This document shows positions 44,801 through 56,355 of a stretch of 64,000 nucleotides of DNA, piece by piece. Every line of letters begins with the position of its first letter. Position 1 is the stretch's first letter. Position numbers and translations under genes: made by a program. Origin of the DNA: Linanthus parryae. Its lineage: Eukaryota; Streptophyta; Magnoliopsida; Ericales; Polemoniaceae. The stretch covers positions 91,795,935-91,859,934 of the forward strand of contig JALGPY010000006.1 of NCBI GenBank assembly GCA_023055425.1. The letters run 5' to 3'. A model generated the notes under the pieces. The model made no database searches. It saw only the letters and a program-made list of their open reading frames with translations, and was not told the origin of the DNA.

Positions 44801-45790
44801 CGAGAGAGAGCCCCAGAAAAGACATTTCATAATTGATTGGTCGAGAAGATGAAAATGGCGTCCCCGGTAATTTGATATGACATTCATCAAGTCATGTTCT
44901 TACACACTTTTGATAAGTTACATTAATTAATCCGAGAGAGAGGGTAAATTTCCAAGTACAGTAAAACCTCTATAAATTAATAATGTTGGGACCGGCATAT
45001 TTTATTAATTTAGCGAGATATTATTATATCGATAAATTAATAATTTATTAATTTAAAGAGGTTTAATGTATGACTTTCAAAATTTTAAGTCCACTGAAGA
45101 GATTTAAAGATGAACTCAACATATTTTCAACTTTGAAATATTGTGGTGCATCATGTCTTTCATTTTTGCATCCCAATTATAACACAAAATGGATTGAGGT
45201 ATACTTTCCATTAGTCATACTTGCTAGTGCTTTTGTAGAGAACAATTTAATCCCTTATAGTAAATAAAATGCCACGTGCAACACATGCTCAACACATATT
45301 CATCATTAAATTAAATTCCAAAGTTAAAGAATAGTTTATTTTTCTTCACATGTAAGTGCAATGATGAGATTTAAAGATGAATTCAATATATACTTTAAGT
45401 TCAACAAAAAAACAAGTGAATATAGATTCATTTCTAACAAGACAATCTTAGAATATTTGGACTATTTTAGTGATTATTAATTTATAGTTTTGTTGGGACC
45501 AATATATGTACACTGGGATTTCAAAAAAGCTATTATCTTATTATTTTATCGATTGGGGTCCAATTTTGTACTGGTCCCAAGTTGGGACTGGACAAATTAT
45601 TAATTTTATTGAAGTTATTAATTTATCGAGTATTAACTTATAGAGGTTTTACTGTAGTGGGTAGTTACATAGTGGGTAGTAAAGTGGGTAGTAGGTGAGA
45701 TCTAAGGGATGGGGCTGATTTAATCTAAAGGCTGTAAAGTCATAAGTTAGTTAAACCATGCTGTTTTATAGAATATATGTATATATATAT
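44170..45790. repeat. Tandem duplication, unit A (with Emigrant insertion)
   Basis: From CGCATTATTAGTAATCAC to GCTGTTTTATA this unit matches unit B (45801-46700) with few changes, apart from 696 extra bases of Emigrant element 2 at 44959-45654. It contains an AT microsatellite followed by a GA run (about 44739-44807). Confidence 0.85.
44959..45654. mobile_element. Emigrant/Lemi1-type element 2
   Basis: Terminal inverted repeats CAGTAAAACCTCTATAAATT and the reverse at CTTATAGAGGTTTTACTG are flanked by TA (44957-44958, 45655-45656). Unit B has the empty site at 46577-46578 (CAAGTAGTGGG) with a single TA, which proves the insertion and its exact ends. Confidence 0.93.
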
Positions 45791-46365
45791 ATATATGTAT
45801 GACGCATTATTAGTAATCACATATTCTTCTTTTCGTTCTTTTCCTTGTTATTGTTTTTCAATATTTTATGTTTCGTTACACGTCCATGCACTTTTTTCAT
45901 TTTCTGTTTACTTGGACATGGCAATACTTCACTGGGTAACATCACCTTCTCTGATATTGCATAGACTGACAAAAGAAATAAAATTTTCAAAATGACAGAA
46001 GAAATAAAAATCAGAAATGATAAACTTTCATCTCATTTTATTTTTATTTTCTTCACTTAATTTTTATAAGAAGTAAAAATATGCAATATCTTTATGTAAA
46101 AGAATGTGCCATATCTCATATTCATGTACCGAGAGAACTCAATAGTTACAGTCAAATTTATCAATCTCAATGCATAGAAATGTGAGATATTTAATTTAAA
46201 AAAGTTGCATTTAAGATGCATTATGTGTCACCTACGTAAGACATGGCAATACTTCATTGGATCAAACAAATCAAGTGTATGCCACATGGAGAAACAACTT
46301 GACAGATGTCATGTTGAAGATGCTTCTCACATGACACATGATGCAAGAAGAAGTTACTTTTCTTG

Positions 46366-46428
<63 letters not shown>

Positions 46429-46695
46429 AGCCCTAGAAAAGACATTTCATAATTAGTTGGGGGAGAAGATGAAAATGGCGTCCCCGGTAATTTGATATGA
46501 CATTCATCAAGTCATGTTCTTACACACTTTTGATAAGTTACATTAATTAATCCGAGAGAGAGGGTAAATTTTCAAGTAGTGGGTAGTTACGTAGTGGGTA
46601 GTTAAGTGGGTAGTTAAGTGGGTAGTAGGTGAGATCTAAGGGCTGGGGCTGATTTAATCTAAAGGCTGAAAAGTCATAAGTTAGTTAAACCATGC

Positions 46696-46726
<31 letters not shown>
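45791..46726. repeat. Tandem duplication, unit B (empty site)
   Basis: The second copy of the duplicated unit, without the Emigrant element. It holds a longer AT microsatellite (about 46369-46427) and ends in another AT run (46701-46726). AT runs also lie at the unit boundary (45777-45797), so unequal exchange at these runs may have made the duplication. Confidence 0.85.
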
Positions 46727-46731
<5 letters not shown>

Positions 46732-46852
46732 AATATAAAAGTTAGAAATAAGATATGTAATTATTGTTTTGATGCAGTTTTAGAAAGATATTTGTTATAT
46801 GCTTACTTTAATTAAACGTAAAAGTTAGAAAAAATATATGAATTGAGTTTGT

Positions 46853-47345
46853 GCGAATATCCACCACCTCTTCTAAGCGTGGGTATTTATTGTCATGGAC
46901 CCATGAGCCTACCATAATGCCTATATAAATGAATTTACGGCATCGCTATAACATGTTATTTTCACTTCTTGTATAGCCTACAAGCAGGATTCCTTGTACA
47001 TTGTTTTCACTCAAGTCGAATACAAGGTTGTTTAACTTCTCTCAGTTTTGTACTATGGTATCAAATCCCCTACGATCCTAGGGTTTCAGATATCGTTTGT
47101 TCTTCGTTGAGTTTTTCTGTCCAAGAGTAGTACGTACTCACAGCTGCTTTTGATTCATCGTCTCTCGATTATCAAGCTGCAATATCACCAGATCCATTCG
47201 ACTCAGAATCAAAATCCGAGCCAAACCTCAAAGTTTTATGCCGAATAGCGATTCACGCGCCCACCGATGATCCAGACGTCGTCGCCACGCTCCCAAGTGG
47301 TTTCACGTGCTAGCTCTCTCTCTCTCTAGGCGCTTAGGACTCTTT
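46853..47345 (+). mobile_element. Copia LTR and leader remnant
   Basis: A TATA-like CCTATATAAATG (about 46920) is followed by an LTR-like transcribed part and TATGGTATCAAATCC (about 47057), a decayed tRNA-Met primer site. Leader sequence continues to about 47345 and is then replaced by Sirevirus gag. The left LTR edge is uncertain. No coding part remains. Confidence 0.45.
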
Positions 47346-49140
47346 GTAAGTTCACAACTGGAATGCCTTTGAGGAAAATATTCATCATTGATCAAGACAT
47401 TGAACTTTGATCAATTATCTAGAATGAACCTCACATCCACACAGAAAATGATGGGATTAGAACTCCCAAACTTAACCAGTCTCTCTACTTCTTATGCAAT
47501 ACAACTTTCAAAAAACTATAGAGCTATGAATCTCTTATATTGTGCTTTGAATGAAAATGAGTTTAACATGATATCGACATGCAAGACTGCTAAGGAGATA
47601 TGGGATAAATTGGTGGTAACCTTTTAAGGAAGCAACGAAGTGAAAAAATCAAGAACAATATATTCCTTCGACAGTATGAACTGTTCATATGAATGGAGAT
47701 GAATCCATCAAATATATGTTCAAGAGATTTACCGACATTGTCAACAATATGGAGTTCTTGGGAAAATTATTCTCTAATGAAAACAAAGTCAGATATATCT
47801 TGATAAGTCTTCCCAAAGCCAAATGGAAACCAAATACCACTGTCATTGAAGAAGCTCAAGATTTGTCCTCTCTCCAACTACATGATTTACAAGGAAAGCT
47901 ACTCACACATGAGATCTCCATGAGTGAATCTGATGGAGAACTACGAGAATGTGTCAAGAATCTGGCACTCAAGGAAAAAGAGAGTGAACAACCTCAAAGT
48001 CTTGAAAAAGAAGTAGATGATGAAGACGATCATATTGCTCTCATTTCCAAAGCCTTGACAAGGATTCTCAATATGATGAAGAACTTTGGAAACAAAAACT
48101 TTAGCATAGACAAATATAGATTTTCAAGTAGCAATGACTACAAGGATAAGTCTTCATTCCATAAATTTAAAGTAATGAACTACTTTGAGTGTGGTGATGT
48201 AGGACACTTGATCAGAGACTGTCCTCAGAAGAAGAGCAAGCATTTTTAAAAGAAGGACCATGAAAGAAAAAAGAAGACTATGGTAGCTTCATAGAGTGAC
48301 TCAGATTCTTCAAGTAAATCTGACTCTGAAGAAGATCAAGTCAACCTTTGTCTTATGGCTAAGTATGATGAAAGCTCAGGAAAGAACATTGAGGTAATGG
48401 TGAATTGTTTTATTCATAAATCTGAAAATGTACTTGCTGAAATTTTGAAAATAATGCTTCAAAATGAAAAAGATTGCTTAAATCAAATCAAGTCTTTAAG
48501 GGAGAAACTTCATGAGCAAGCAAAAGAAAATTTGCAACTAGTTTGCTAGAACAAGAATCTTAAAATTTCTCAGGCAGAGACTAACAGCGATTTCAAAGCC
48601 TTGGAAATAAATTGAAATCCTTGAAAACTCAAGTCAAAGAAGTTGTAACAGATAACTATCTTTTGAGTGACAATCTTGTTTCTCTAAGTCATCAACATGA
48701 TGAATTAGAGGAATAGAAAACTCTTCTGGTTGAGAAACTTTAAGACTCCAAAAATGCTTTGACAAAACTTGCTGGCTTTGAACATAAACTCAAATTGATT
48801 CTTGGAGGAAGTTTGCACTCTGTTCACAAAACTGGTATTGGATATAATCCAAACTTTATAAGAAAGAACAATACCCGATGTGTGAAAAGCAAGTAGCAGA
48901 CATTCTCCAAAATATCATTACTATGGAAAGATTGGTCATTTTAAGATGACTTGTCCCTTCAGAAGTAGAGAACCTCACATCATGAAGAATACCTTTCCAT
49001 TTCATATTAAGGGACATGTGAGGCAGATTTGAGATCCGAAACGGGTCAGACCACCTAAGATGGTTGATCCTGAATATGAATCCAAATATTACACTTGGTT
49101 TAACAGCTGGGTAAGGCAATGAATGGTGTTTGCAAGTTTT
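47346..49140 (+). pseudogene. gag: Gag of Sirevirus copy 2
   Basis: Gag core NYRAMNLLYCALNENEFNMI and GDESIKYMFKRFTDIVNNME (47510-47755), then LSSLQLHDLQGKLLTHEISM, an acidic part, and zinc knuckles ECGDVGHLIRDCP (about 48186, first Cys replaced) and GKIGHFKMTCP near 48930 (first two Cys replaced). A frame of 186 codons (47689-48246) is open, but stops occur on both sides. Confidence 0.8.
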
Positions 49141-49149
49141 TACCAAGAT

Positions 49150-50960
49150 CAAAGAACAGAAGTGGATCATGGATAGTGGTTGCTCCAGAAACATGAGTGG
49201 CAAAGGTTCTTTATTTACCGAACTGAAAGAACAGTCATAATGAACAAACTCACTTGGTGAAAAATAGGGATGGCAACGCGTCGGATCCGGATCGGATCAT
49301 GCCAGATCCGATCCAGATCCAACCTGGAGAAATGAGATCCAGATCCGATCCATATCCGTTCGGATCATCACCGGATTCGGATCAGATCGGATCGGGTCTC
49401 ATTCAGCTGATCCAAATCCGATCCGTGGATTCATATAGTACATAGTCGGATCGGATTCAGATCGGATCCGGCTCGAGTTTACAATAAAATAGAAAAAACG
49501 ATATAAAAAAGTAAATACTATTGCATACGCTAAATCATTTTCGTAAATTATGAAGCCTAAAAAATAAAAGAACTAGCTTTGTTGGTTGGAGTTACTATAA
49601 TATTCTTCTTGTAAATGTACGTGGTGAGGTAATAGGGGTATATTTGTAAAGCACACATATACGTCGGATCGGATCGGGTCGGAACCCAGTGGATCTACCC
49701 TCGGATCCAAATCCAGATCCAAATCCAATCGGGTCTGGCTTTCCAGATCCAAATCCGATCCATTTTTAGTTGGATCGGATCTGGATCCGATCCATTCGGC
49801 TCAAATTGCTCGGATCTCAGATCGGATCGGACCACATTGCCATCCCCAGTGAAAAAGGCAAATGCAACATCTTAGGAATTAGTAAAGTTGATAATGGTGT
49901 TAAAAATTATATATCAGATGTTTATCTTGTAGATGGTTTGAATATTAATATGCTTAGTGTATCTTAAATATGCGACAAAGGTAATAAGATTGTTTTTTTG
50001 AAGGAGAAATGTGTGGTGGAAGATGAAAAATCTGATAATTGCATCCTCACTGCTCCAAGTTCAAACAAAGTTTACTGTTTGAATACTAACAAAGTTGAAG
50101 GAGAAATTCTGAAACGTCTCAAGGCTTTGGAAGATGATTCAAAGTTTTGGCACATAAAGCTCTGACATATTAGCTTGCATTAATTGAACAAATTGGTTTC
50201 CTAAGACTTGGTCAGAGGATTTCCATCCATCAAGTTCAAAGATGAGGAGGTATGTATAGCTTGTGCTCAATAAAAACAGACAAGGAGCTCATTCAAGCCT
50301 AAGAACTTTGTAAGTGGTCATATGAGAGTTCCAAATCCAAAGGGTAAGAAGTATATGCTGGTTATTGTAGATGATTTCTCTATAATTACTTGGGGTAATG
50401 TTTTAAGAGATAAGTCTGAGGCTCTATCTGAATTTTCAAAACTTTGTAAAGAACTTTAAACTTGAAAAATATGCATATTGCTTCAATAAGGAGTGATCAT
50501 GGCAGAGAATTTGATCAACTAGAGTTTGACTTATTTTGTGCGAAGTTTGGTATTTCTCACAAGTTTTCTTCTCCTAGAAATCCTCAACAAAATAGTGTAG
50601 TTGAAAGAAAAAACATAACTCTTGAGGACATGTATAGGACAATGCTTTTGAAAAATAAATTTCCAAAGTATTTTTGGGTAGAGTCTGTCAACACTGCAAA
50701 TTATATTTTAAGTAGGTACCTGATTAGGCCTATTTTGAAGAAGACTCCAGAAGAAATTTTCAAAGGCAGAAATCCAAATATTTCTATTTCAATCCTTTTG
50801 GCTATACTTGTTTTGTTCACAACAATGGTAAGAAAAAATCTTGTAAAGTTTGATGTCATAAGTGATGAAGGTATTTTTCTTGGTTATTCATTGACTAGCA
50901 TAGTCTAAACAGTTTACAACAAGAGAACCAAGCATGTTGAGGATAGTATACATGTTATAT
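49150..50960 (+). pseudogene. pol: Protease and integrase of Sirevirus copy 2
   Basis: The protease active site WIMDSGCSRNMS lies at about 49170. The MITE interrupts the protease region. The integrase follows, with PKGKKYMLVIVDDFS (about 50337), IRSDHGREFDQLEFDLFCAK (50480) and SSPRNPQQNSVVERKNITLE (50568) including the catalytic Glu. A 148-codon frame is open at 50462-50905. Stops break the rest. Confidence 0.8.
49265..49848. mobile_element. hAT-type MITE with GGATC-rich arms
   Basis: The element has terminal inverted repeats TAGGGATGGCAAC and, reversed, TGGGGATGGCAAT, and a perfect 8-bp target duplication GTGAAAAA (49257-49264, 49849-49856), the hAT signature. Removing it restores the Sirevirus sequence CTTGGTGAAAAAGG as in copy 1 (5890). 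Both arms are packed with CGGATC/GATCCG-type hexamers (49280-49470 and 49665-49830). The middle is AT-rich and non-coding. Confidence 0.93.
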
Positions 50961-51379
50961 TTGATGAAAGAAATGATGGTTCATTGAGTGAAGGTTTTGC
51001 AGATTTAAATCTGAAAAAGCATGAGTCCGAGGATGATGCAGATCCACATATTGGTTCTAAGACTAACATGGAGGAAAATACAAGAAATTTTTAAAGCCTT
51101 GAAAGTGGTTCTCAAAGCCTTGAAACAGAACCTCAAGAAACTTAGAGTGGTCAAGCCACTGCATCAAGCTCTCAAGTCCTTGAAAAACTTCCTAGAGACC
51201 TAGAACCCTGGAAACCAAGAAAGAAGTTCAAATATTTGTCATCTCATCCAGCAGAAAACATCATTTCTGATCCATCCACTGGTACACAAACAAGATCTCA
51301 GTTAAAGAATTTGTGTGCTTTTAATGCTTTCGCGTCTCTTGTAGAATCTAAGATTGTGAAAGAAGCACTACGAGAAGCA

Positions 51380-52200
51380 GACTAGATCATTGCAATGCAA
51401 AGTGAGCTGAATGAATTTGAAAGGAAAAAAGTCTGGAATCTAGTTCCTCCTCCCAAAGATCAGTCTGTAATTGGAACAAGATGGGTGTTCAAAAACAAGC
51501 AGGATGAAAATGGTAAGGTTATCAGAAACAATGCCAGACTAGTAGATCAAGGCTAAAACCAAGAAGAAGATATAGACTATGAGGAGACTTTTTCTCCTGT
51601 TCCCACGTTGGAAGCAATAATAATTTTACTTGCATTTGCATCACATAAGAACATCAAATTTTTTCAAATGGATGTTAAATTTACATTTCTAAATGATTAT
51701 CTGCAAGAAGAAGTATATGTTGCTTAGCCTCCTAATTTTGAAAATGATGAGTTCCCAAATCATGTTTAAAAGCTTGACAAAGCTCTTTATGGTCTCAAAC
51801 AAGCTCCAAGAGCTTGGTATGAAAGATTGTCGAAATTCTTACTTGAAAATGGTTTCAAAAGAGGCTTAGTTGACAAAACTCTTTTCATAAGGACTCGGTA
51901 GATAGATATTTTGGTAGTGCAAGTATATGTTGATGATATTCTATTTGGTGCTACTAATGACTCTTTTTCCAAGGATTTCACTAGTCTAATGAGAAGTGAA
52001 TTTGAGATGAGTTTAATGGGAGAGATAAATTTCTTTCTTAGACTTCACGTACATCAAATGAAGAATAGACTTTTTCTACACTATAATAAGTAATCCAAGG
52101 ATTTTATGAACAAGTATTATATGTCTCAATCCAAGGTAGCCAAAACTCCCATGAGTTCTACACTGTCCTTAGACAATGATCAGAATGGTAAGATTGTTAA
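51380..52200 (+). pseudogene. pol: Reverse transcriptase of Sirevirus copy 2
   Basis: The RT domain shows VIGTRWVFKNKQDENGKVI (51470), QMDVKFTFLNDYLQEEVYV (51665), [14 protein letters not shown] (51790) and the catalytic YVDDILFGATND (51927). The Asp pair is intact, but several stops interrupt the frame. Confidence 0.85.
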
Positions 52201-52847
52201 CCAGAAAGAGTTCAGAGTATGATTCGTTCACTGCTCTATCTTACGACAAGCAGGCCAGACATTATGTTTTTTGTGTTTCTATATGTGCTAGATCTCAAGA
52301 TGATCCTAAAGATTCTCACTTAGTTCATGTCAAAATAATCTTTAGATATCTCAATGGTACCAAAGACTTAGGGCTTTGGAATCCTAAACTGTCTAACTTC
52401 TCTTTGTGTGGCTATTCAGATGCTGATTTTCGCATGATACAAAGTAGATAGAAAAATCACATCAGGGGGTACCAATTCTTTGGATCATCACTAATTAGCT
52501 TACATTCTAAGAAGCGAAATTCAGTAGCTTTATAAATAGCAGAAGCTGAATACATAGCAGCAGGAGCTTGCTACTCACAAGTGTCGTAGATATCTCAACA
52601 GATGAGAGATCTGGGTTATGACTTCAGAGATATACCTATCAAAAGTGACAACACTAGTGCTATCTCAATTAAAAAGAATCCAGTAAAACATTCAAGGACT
52701 AAGCACATTGATGTCAGACATCACTTCATTAGAGATCATGTGGAGAAAGATGATGTACCTCTATCCTTTGTGCCAACCAACATGCGTTTTTCAGATATAT
52801 TCACTAAACCATTCCCAGAAGATATATTCACAACCCTGAGATTATAA
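52201..52847 (+). pseudogene. pol: RNase H of Sirevirus copy 2
   Basis: The domain reads GYSDADFR near 52412 (first Asp), AEAEYIAAGACYSQ near 52544 (Glu), KSDNTSAISIKKNPVKHSRT (52640) with the third Asp, and TKHIDVRHHFIRDHVEKDDV. It ends with the Copia-type FTKPFPEDIFTTLRL and a stop. Two internal stops (about 52449, 52534) break it. This copy supplies the reference for the deletion in copy 1. Confidence 0.85.
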
Positions 52848-52899
52848 CTCGGGATGTTGAATAGGGAAGCATTGGTTCAGGGGGATTATCTGGTAAGTT

Positions 52900-53175
52900 A
52901 TTTGTGTTTCAGTGTTTTGAAAAGTTTTGCAAAGCCTTGAAAAGCTTTTCAAAGCCTTGAAAATTTTATGTGCAGTATAACAGTATTTCAAGGTCATGAA
53001 ACTATTTTCAAAGCCTCGAAAATAAATCTGTTTGCTATATAGTCAATGATTGGATCACTAATGTTGGGTATTATCTCTGCAGTACAACAGTATTTCAAGG
53101 GTCTTGAAACTATTTTCAAAGCCTTGAAAATAAATATGTTTTCTATATAGTCAATGATTGGATCACTAATACTGG
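52900..53175 (+). repeat. Palindrome cluster and 110-bp tandem duplication after pol
   Basis: The stretch contains repeated TTTTCAAAGCCTTGAAAA-type palindromes. About 110 bases from GCAGTATAACAGTATTTCAA are repeated directly after TTATCTCT (second copy from about 53080). Copy 1 has only one version (about 8450-8560). Confidence 0.8.
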
Positions 53176-53390
53176 GATTTACCTTATTAAACGAATCTTT
53201 TTCAAATCATAATAAAAATATTTTCGTCAGAAACGAGTTGTATTTCAAGCAAATTTTATTTCCTTAAAAGATTTTGAAATATTTTATTTTTCTTATTTAA
53301 CTCAAACTCTTCAGTATTTATCTTCTGCCTTCTCCCTTCTCTCTTTCTCTCTTCTAGCTTTCCTACCTATCTCTTCTTAAACCTAACCCT

Positions 53391-53461
53391 ATGGATTCAC
53401 GAAGAAGCTCACAAAGAATTAAGATGGCTGGTGGAAACTCGAAGAAGATTCTCCTAAAATA
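53391..53461 (+). pseudogene. Start of env-like ORF, Sirevirus copy 2 (cut)
   Basis: An ATG at 53391 opens MDSRRSSQRIKMAGGNSKK, corresponding to 8795 in copy 1. The frame is cut after about 23 codons by the Athila-like LTR. Confidence 0.6.
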
Positions 53462-55038
53462 TGATAGCGCCTTTTAGGAGCTATAGTTCTTTAGAATTTA
53501 CCACATGTTAATAGGTATTTGGAGAGTGATTTGAGCCCAAAGTTAGAGAATAAAGGTCATTTTATCACTTGTTGTTCACCATGTGCTATATTGTTAGCCC
53601 GGGCGTAATCTATGCACATTTATTTGTTATTTGTCAAATATAATCGCTTGGTATGGTTTTCCATGTTGTCTTGGCAGGAACGGATGCTAATCGGTTGATA
53701 GGAGGCATGGAACGAACTTCGGAAACAACGGGAGCTCAAGTGGAGTCAAGAGAAGCCAAATTGGAGTAGCTTGGATGACCAGTATGCACTATTTTGACCC
53801 TAGCCGGAGTTATACAATTTATTTTGGGGTGATACCAGTGCCAAATAAAAGTATACTCAGAGAGCTTTCCAAATATAGGTCACGAAGCTAAATTCGAGTT
53901 CAGACGAAGAAGTTATGGCCCGACGAAGTCAGGAGCAGATTTCAGGGGGCTATTGTGCAATTACTGAATACTTGTGACGGGTTATGACTAAAAAACGGCC
54001 TAGAAACGGAAAAAGAGAGAATTGACGCATAGAGAGAGTCAAGAAGAAGGAGGAGAGCAACGGGACACCATTGGAGAGCATCTTGGAGCTTGGGGATTGC
54101 ACGGATTCGTCTACTCTTTCGCGATTTCACCGTTTGATCACCTCTTCTCTTCTCTTCCATTATCTATGGAGAATCTTGTGTATCTTTTCATTGCTATGAG
54201 CAGCTGATACTTTGCTAGGCTCTATGGAGATCCTAGGGTTATGTTAGACTTTTCTTTTCCGGATTATTGTGATTGATTAATGTATTTGATTTATGACTAT
54301 GAATATTCTTCAACGTATTTTGGTGTACTATTGAGCTAGGATTATTGACACACTCTATTTATGAGATGAATGGCCATTACAGAATGTTTTTTCTTCATGA
54401 TTATGTTATCTTACTTAATGTTTAATTTAGTTTAGTTATTGCTCATGTTCTATGCTTAATCCTTAGCAACAATGGAGTAGCTACCCGGAATTGCTAGTAC
54501 TTAGGTGGAGTGCTTGAAAGAGACTTTGCCTAGGGTGATAGAGAACATGAACACAATCCATATTCAAAAGAGACTGAAAGGTAATTTGAATAGGATTGGC
54601 CATTTAGGTAGACGGAGGTGGACCGAGAGGACCCGAAGTAGACCAAGACATAGAACTGCATGAGATCGATAGAAGATTGCAGTAACTAGTAACCTGGCAT
54701 AACTGAATTAGGATTAGCGTGTTCAACACAGTATCCGGAATTGTCTAACAACCCTAGGTGATCCATAGATCGCCTAGTCTTTCTCCATATTTTATTAAAC
54801 CGTGTTTAATTATAAAATCCAAAAACATTGTCTTTTCGTTATTTCAATACAACCACTTGTTTGGGGGTGGCAAACTCTTAAACCATCAAACATTCCTCCC
54901 GGTTACTTTAACTCTAAATTAAGCTTTTAACTGAATAATCTCGTGATTGTCCTCGTGGGATCGACAACTCGGGGTTGAAATATTACCCAATATTACTTGA
55001 ACCGTGCACTTGCGGTAACACGCTAGTAATTCGTGTCA
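53462..55038 (+). repeat. 5' LTR of Athila-like element
   Basis: It starts TGATAGCGCCTTTTAGGAGC and ends TTCGTGTCA, six bases before the primer site. The first 375 bp match the truncated 3' LTR at 60002-60376 closely. Open frames inside it are unsupported. Confidence 0.85.
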
Positions 55039-55044
55039 AATTTT

Positions 55045-55062
55045 TGGCGCCGCTGCCGGGGA
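55045..55062 (+). other. Primer binding site of Athila-like element
   Basis: TGGCGCCGCTGCCGGGGA is the primer site form typical of Athila and related Gypsy elements, usually attributed to tRNA-Asp. Confidence 0.85.
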
Positions 55063-55144
55063 CAACGGTAGATTGTTTAGTTAGAAATTAGTTTGGAGTT
55101 TTTATTTTATTTTTATTTTTTTACTATCTGCTTACCTCACGGGT

Positions 55145-56320
55145 GTGCTAGTGTTGTCTTCTCAGGTAGCTATGGCGGAAGGCCAAGGGCAGATTAGCCT
55201 CACGGCGGAGCAACTACAAGCTATGGTGGCTGTAGCCGTAGAGAAAGCACTAGTGGCAACATCTAGACAGCAACCAACCTCAATGCTGTACAACCATTGT
55301 GGAAAAGCAATAATCCAGGCATTTGAGGCAAATCGTAAAGGATGGGAGCCTGCAATTGTGGTGCCACAAATTCAGGCTGAGAGCTTCTGCTTAAGGCTGA
55401 GCACCATCCAATTTGCTCAGGAACAGTGCACCTTTGTTGGTACATATGAGGAAGACCCACATGAATTTATTGGGAGATTTCAGAGCCATTGTGGGGTAAT
55501 TCGCTATAGTGGGGTCACTTATGAAGCAATTAAGCTGATGATGTTCCCTCATTATCTCAAGGGAGCTGCTATGGATTGGCTAGATTCGTTGCAATCCAAA
55601 TCTATCAAGACATGGAAAGAGTGTGCCTCCTTGTTCATGGGTAAATTTTTTCCCATCTCACGCATGATTCAGCTCCAGAACAAGATATGGTCATTCAAGC
55701 AGAAGCAACATGAATTTATGGTCAAAACATGGGAGAGTCTCAACTGCTTGCTACGAAAATGCCCCAACCATGGAATTGCCAAAGCCCATATCATCCAAAT
55801 CTTTTATGATGCACTTGAGAATCTTGACAAGGACAAGATTTACAAAGAAGCTGGGGGCAATTTCTTGTTCAAATGCGATGAGGAGGGTGCATATGAGCTG
55901 ATGAGACGTGTGGTGGAACAAGAGGAGAGCTTGGATTATGAGTCCCACCAGCAAGAACTGATGAAGCAAAATGCAATTTATTATGGCACAGTTCAGGTGA
56001 ATGCGGCGAAGGAAGTGCATGAAGCAGTTGTTTCAGAGTTGCAGCAACAACAAAAACAAGAATTAGCTTCAGAGTTGGCTGAGCTGAGAGGAGTGATGAA
56101 AGTGATGGGCCAGCACGTGATGACCATGATTGCAGAGAGCACTATTTCTGCAATTGCACTCCGGGAAGCTCTAGCAGAAGTTAAGGATCTTAAGCAGCAA
56201 ATCGAACACAAAACACTGGAACACACTGTGGTTGCATCTGGGGAACATATTCAGGTCGTGACCACTCGCAGTGGTACAACACTCAAAGACCCTCCATACC
56301 CAGTCATGGCAGAGCTGTAG
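55145..56320 (+). CDS. gag: Gag of Athila-like element
   Basis: An intact frame of 391 codons; the likely start is the internal Met at 55172 (MAEGQGQISL), about 110 bases after the primer site. The gag core reads EEDPHEFIGRFQSHCGVIRY, LMMFPHYLKGAAMDWLDSLQ, and KTWKECASLFMGKFFPISRM, the Athila-type gag pattern. A Gln/Glu-rich helical region (residues about 275-365) follows, and the frame ends with TTRSGTTLKDPPYP before a stop. I see no zinc knuckle, as is common in Athila gag. Because it is undamaged, it could still be translated. Confidence 0.85.
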   Translation: MLVLSSQVAMAEGQGQISLTAEQLQAMVAVAVEKALVATSRQQPTSMLYNHCGKAIIQAFEANRKGWEPAIVVPQIQAESFCLRLSTIQFAQEQCTFVGTYEEDPHEFIGRFQSHCGVIRYSGVTYEAIKLMMFPHYLKGAAMDWLDSLQSKSIKTWKECASLFMGKFFPISRMIQLQNKIWSFKQKQHEFMVKTWESLNCLLRKCPNHGIAKAHIIQIFYDALENLDKDKIYKEAGGNFLFKCDEEGAYELMRRVVEQEESLDYESHQQELMKQNAIYYGTVQVNAAKEVHEAVVSELQQQQKQELASELAELRGVMKVMGQHVMTMIAESTISAIALREALAEVKDLKQQIEHKTLEHTVVASGEHIQVVTTRSGTTLKDPPYPVMAEL

Positions 56321-56355
56321 AGTCAAAGGCTAAGGAGCATGCGGTTTTCGTTTCT

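Larger units (their letters stand above)
47346..53461 (+). mobile_element. Sirevirus-like Copia retrotransposon, copy 2 (5'-truncated)
   Basis: It aligns with copy 1 from gag position about 3985 onward, lacks the 5' LTR, and retains RNase H that copy 1 has lost. It is interrupted by a hAT-type MITE (49265-49848) and cut on the right at the start of the env-like ORF by the Athila-like LTR (53462). The remainder, if present, lies right of the window. Confidence 0.85.

Noticed and set aside
44624..46445. Open frames with YIYIYI repeats
   Set aside because: They translate AT microsatellites.
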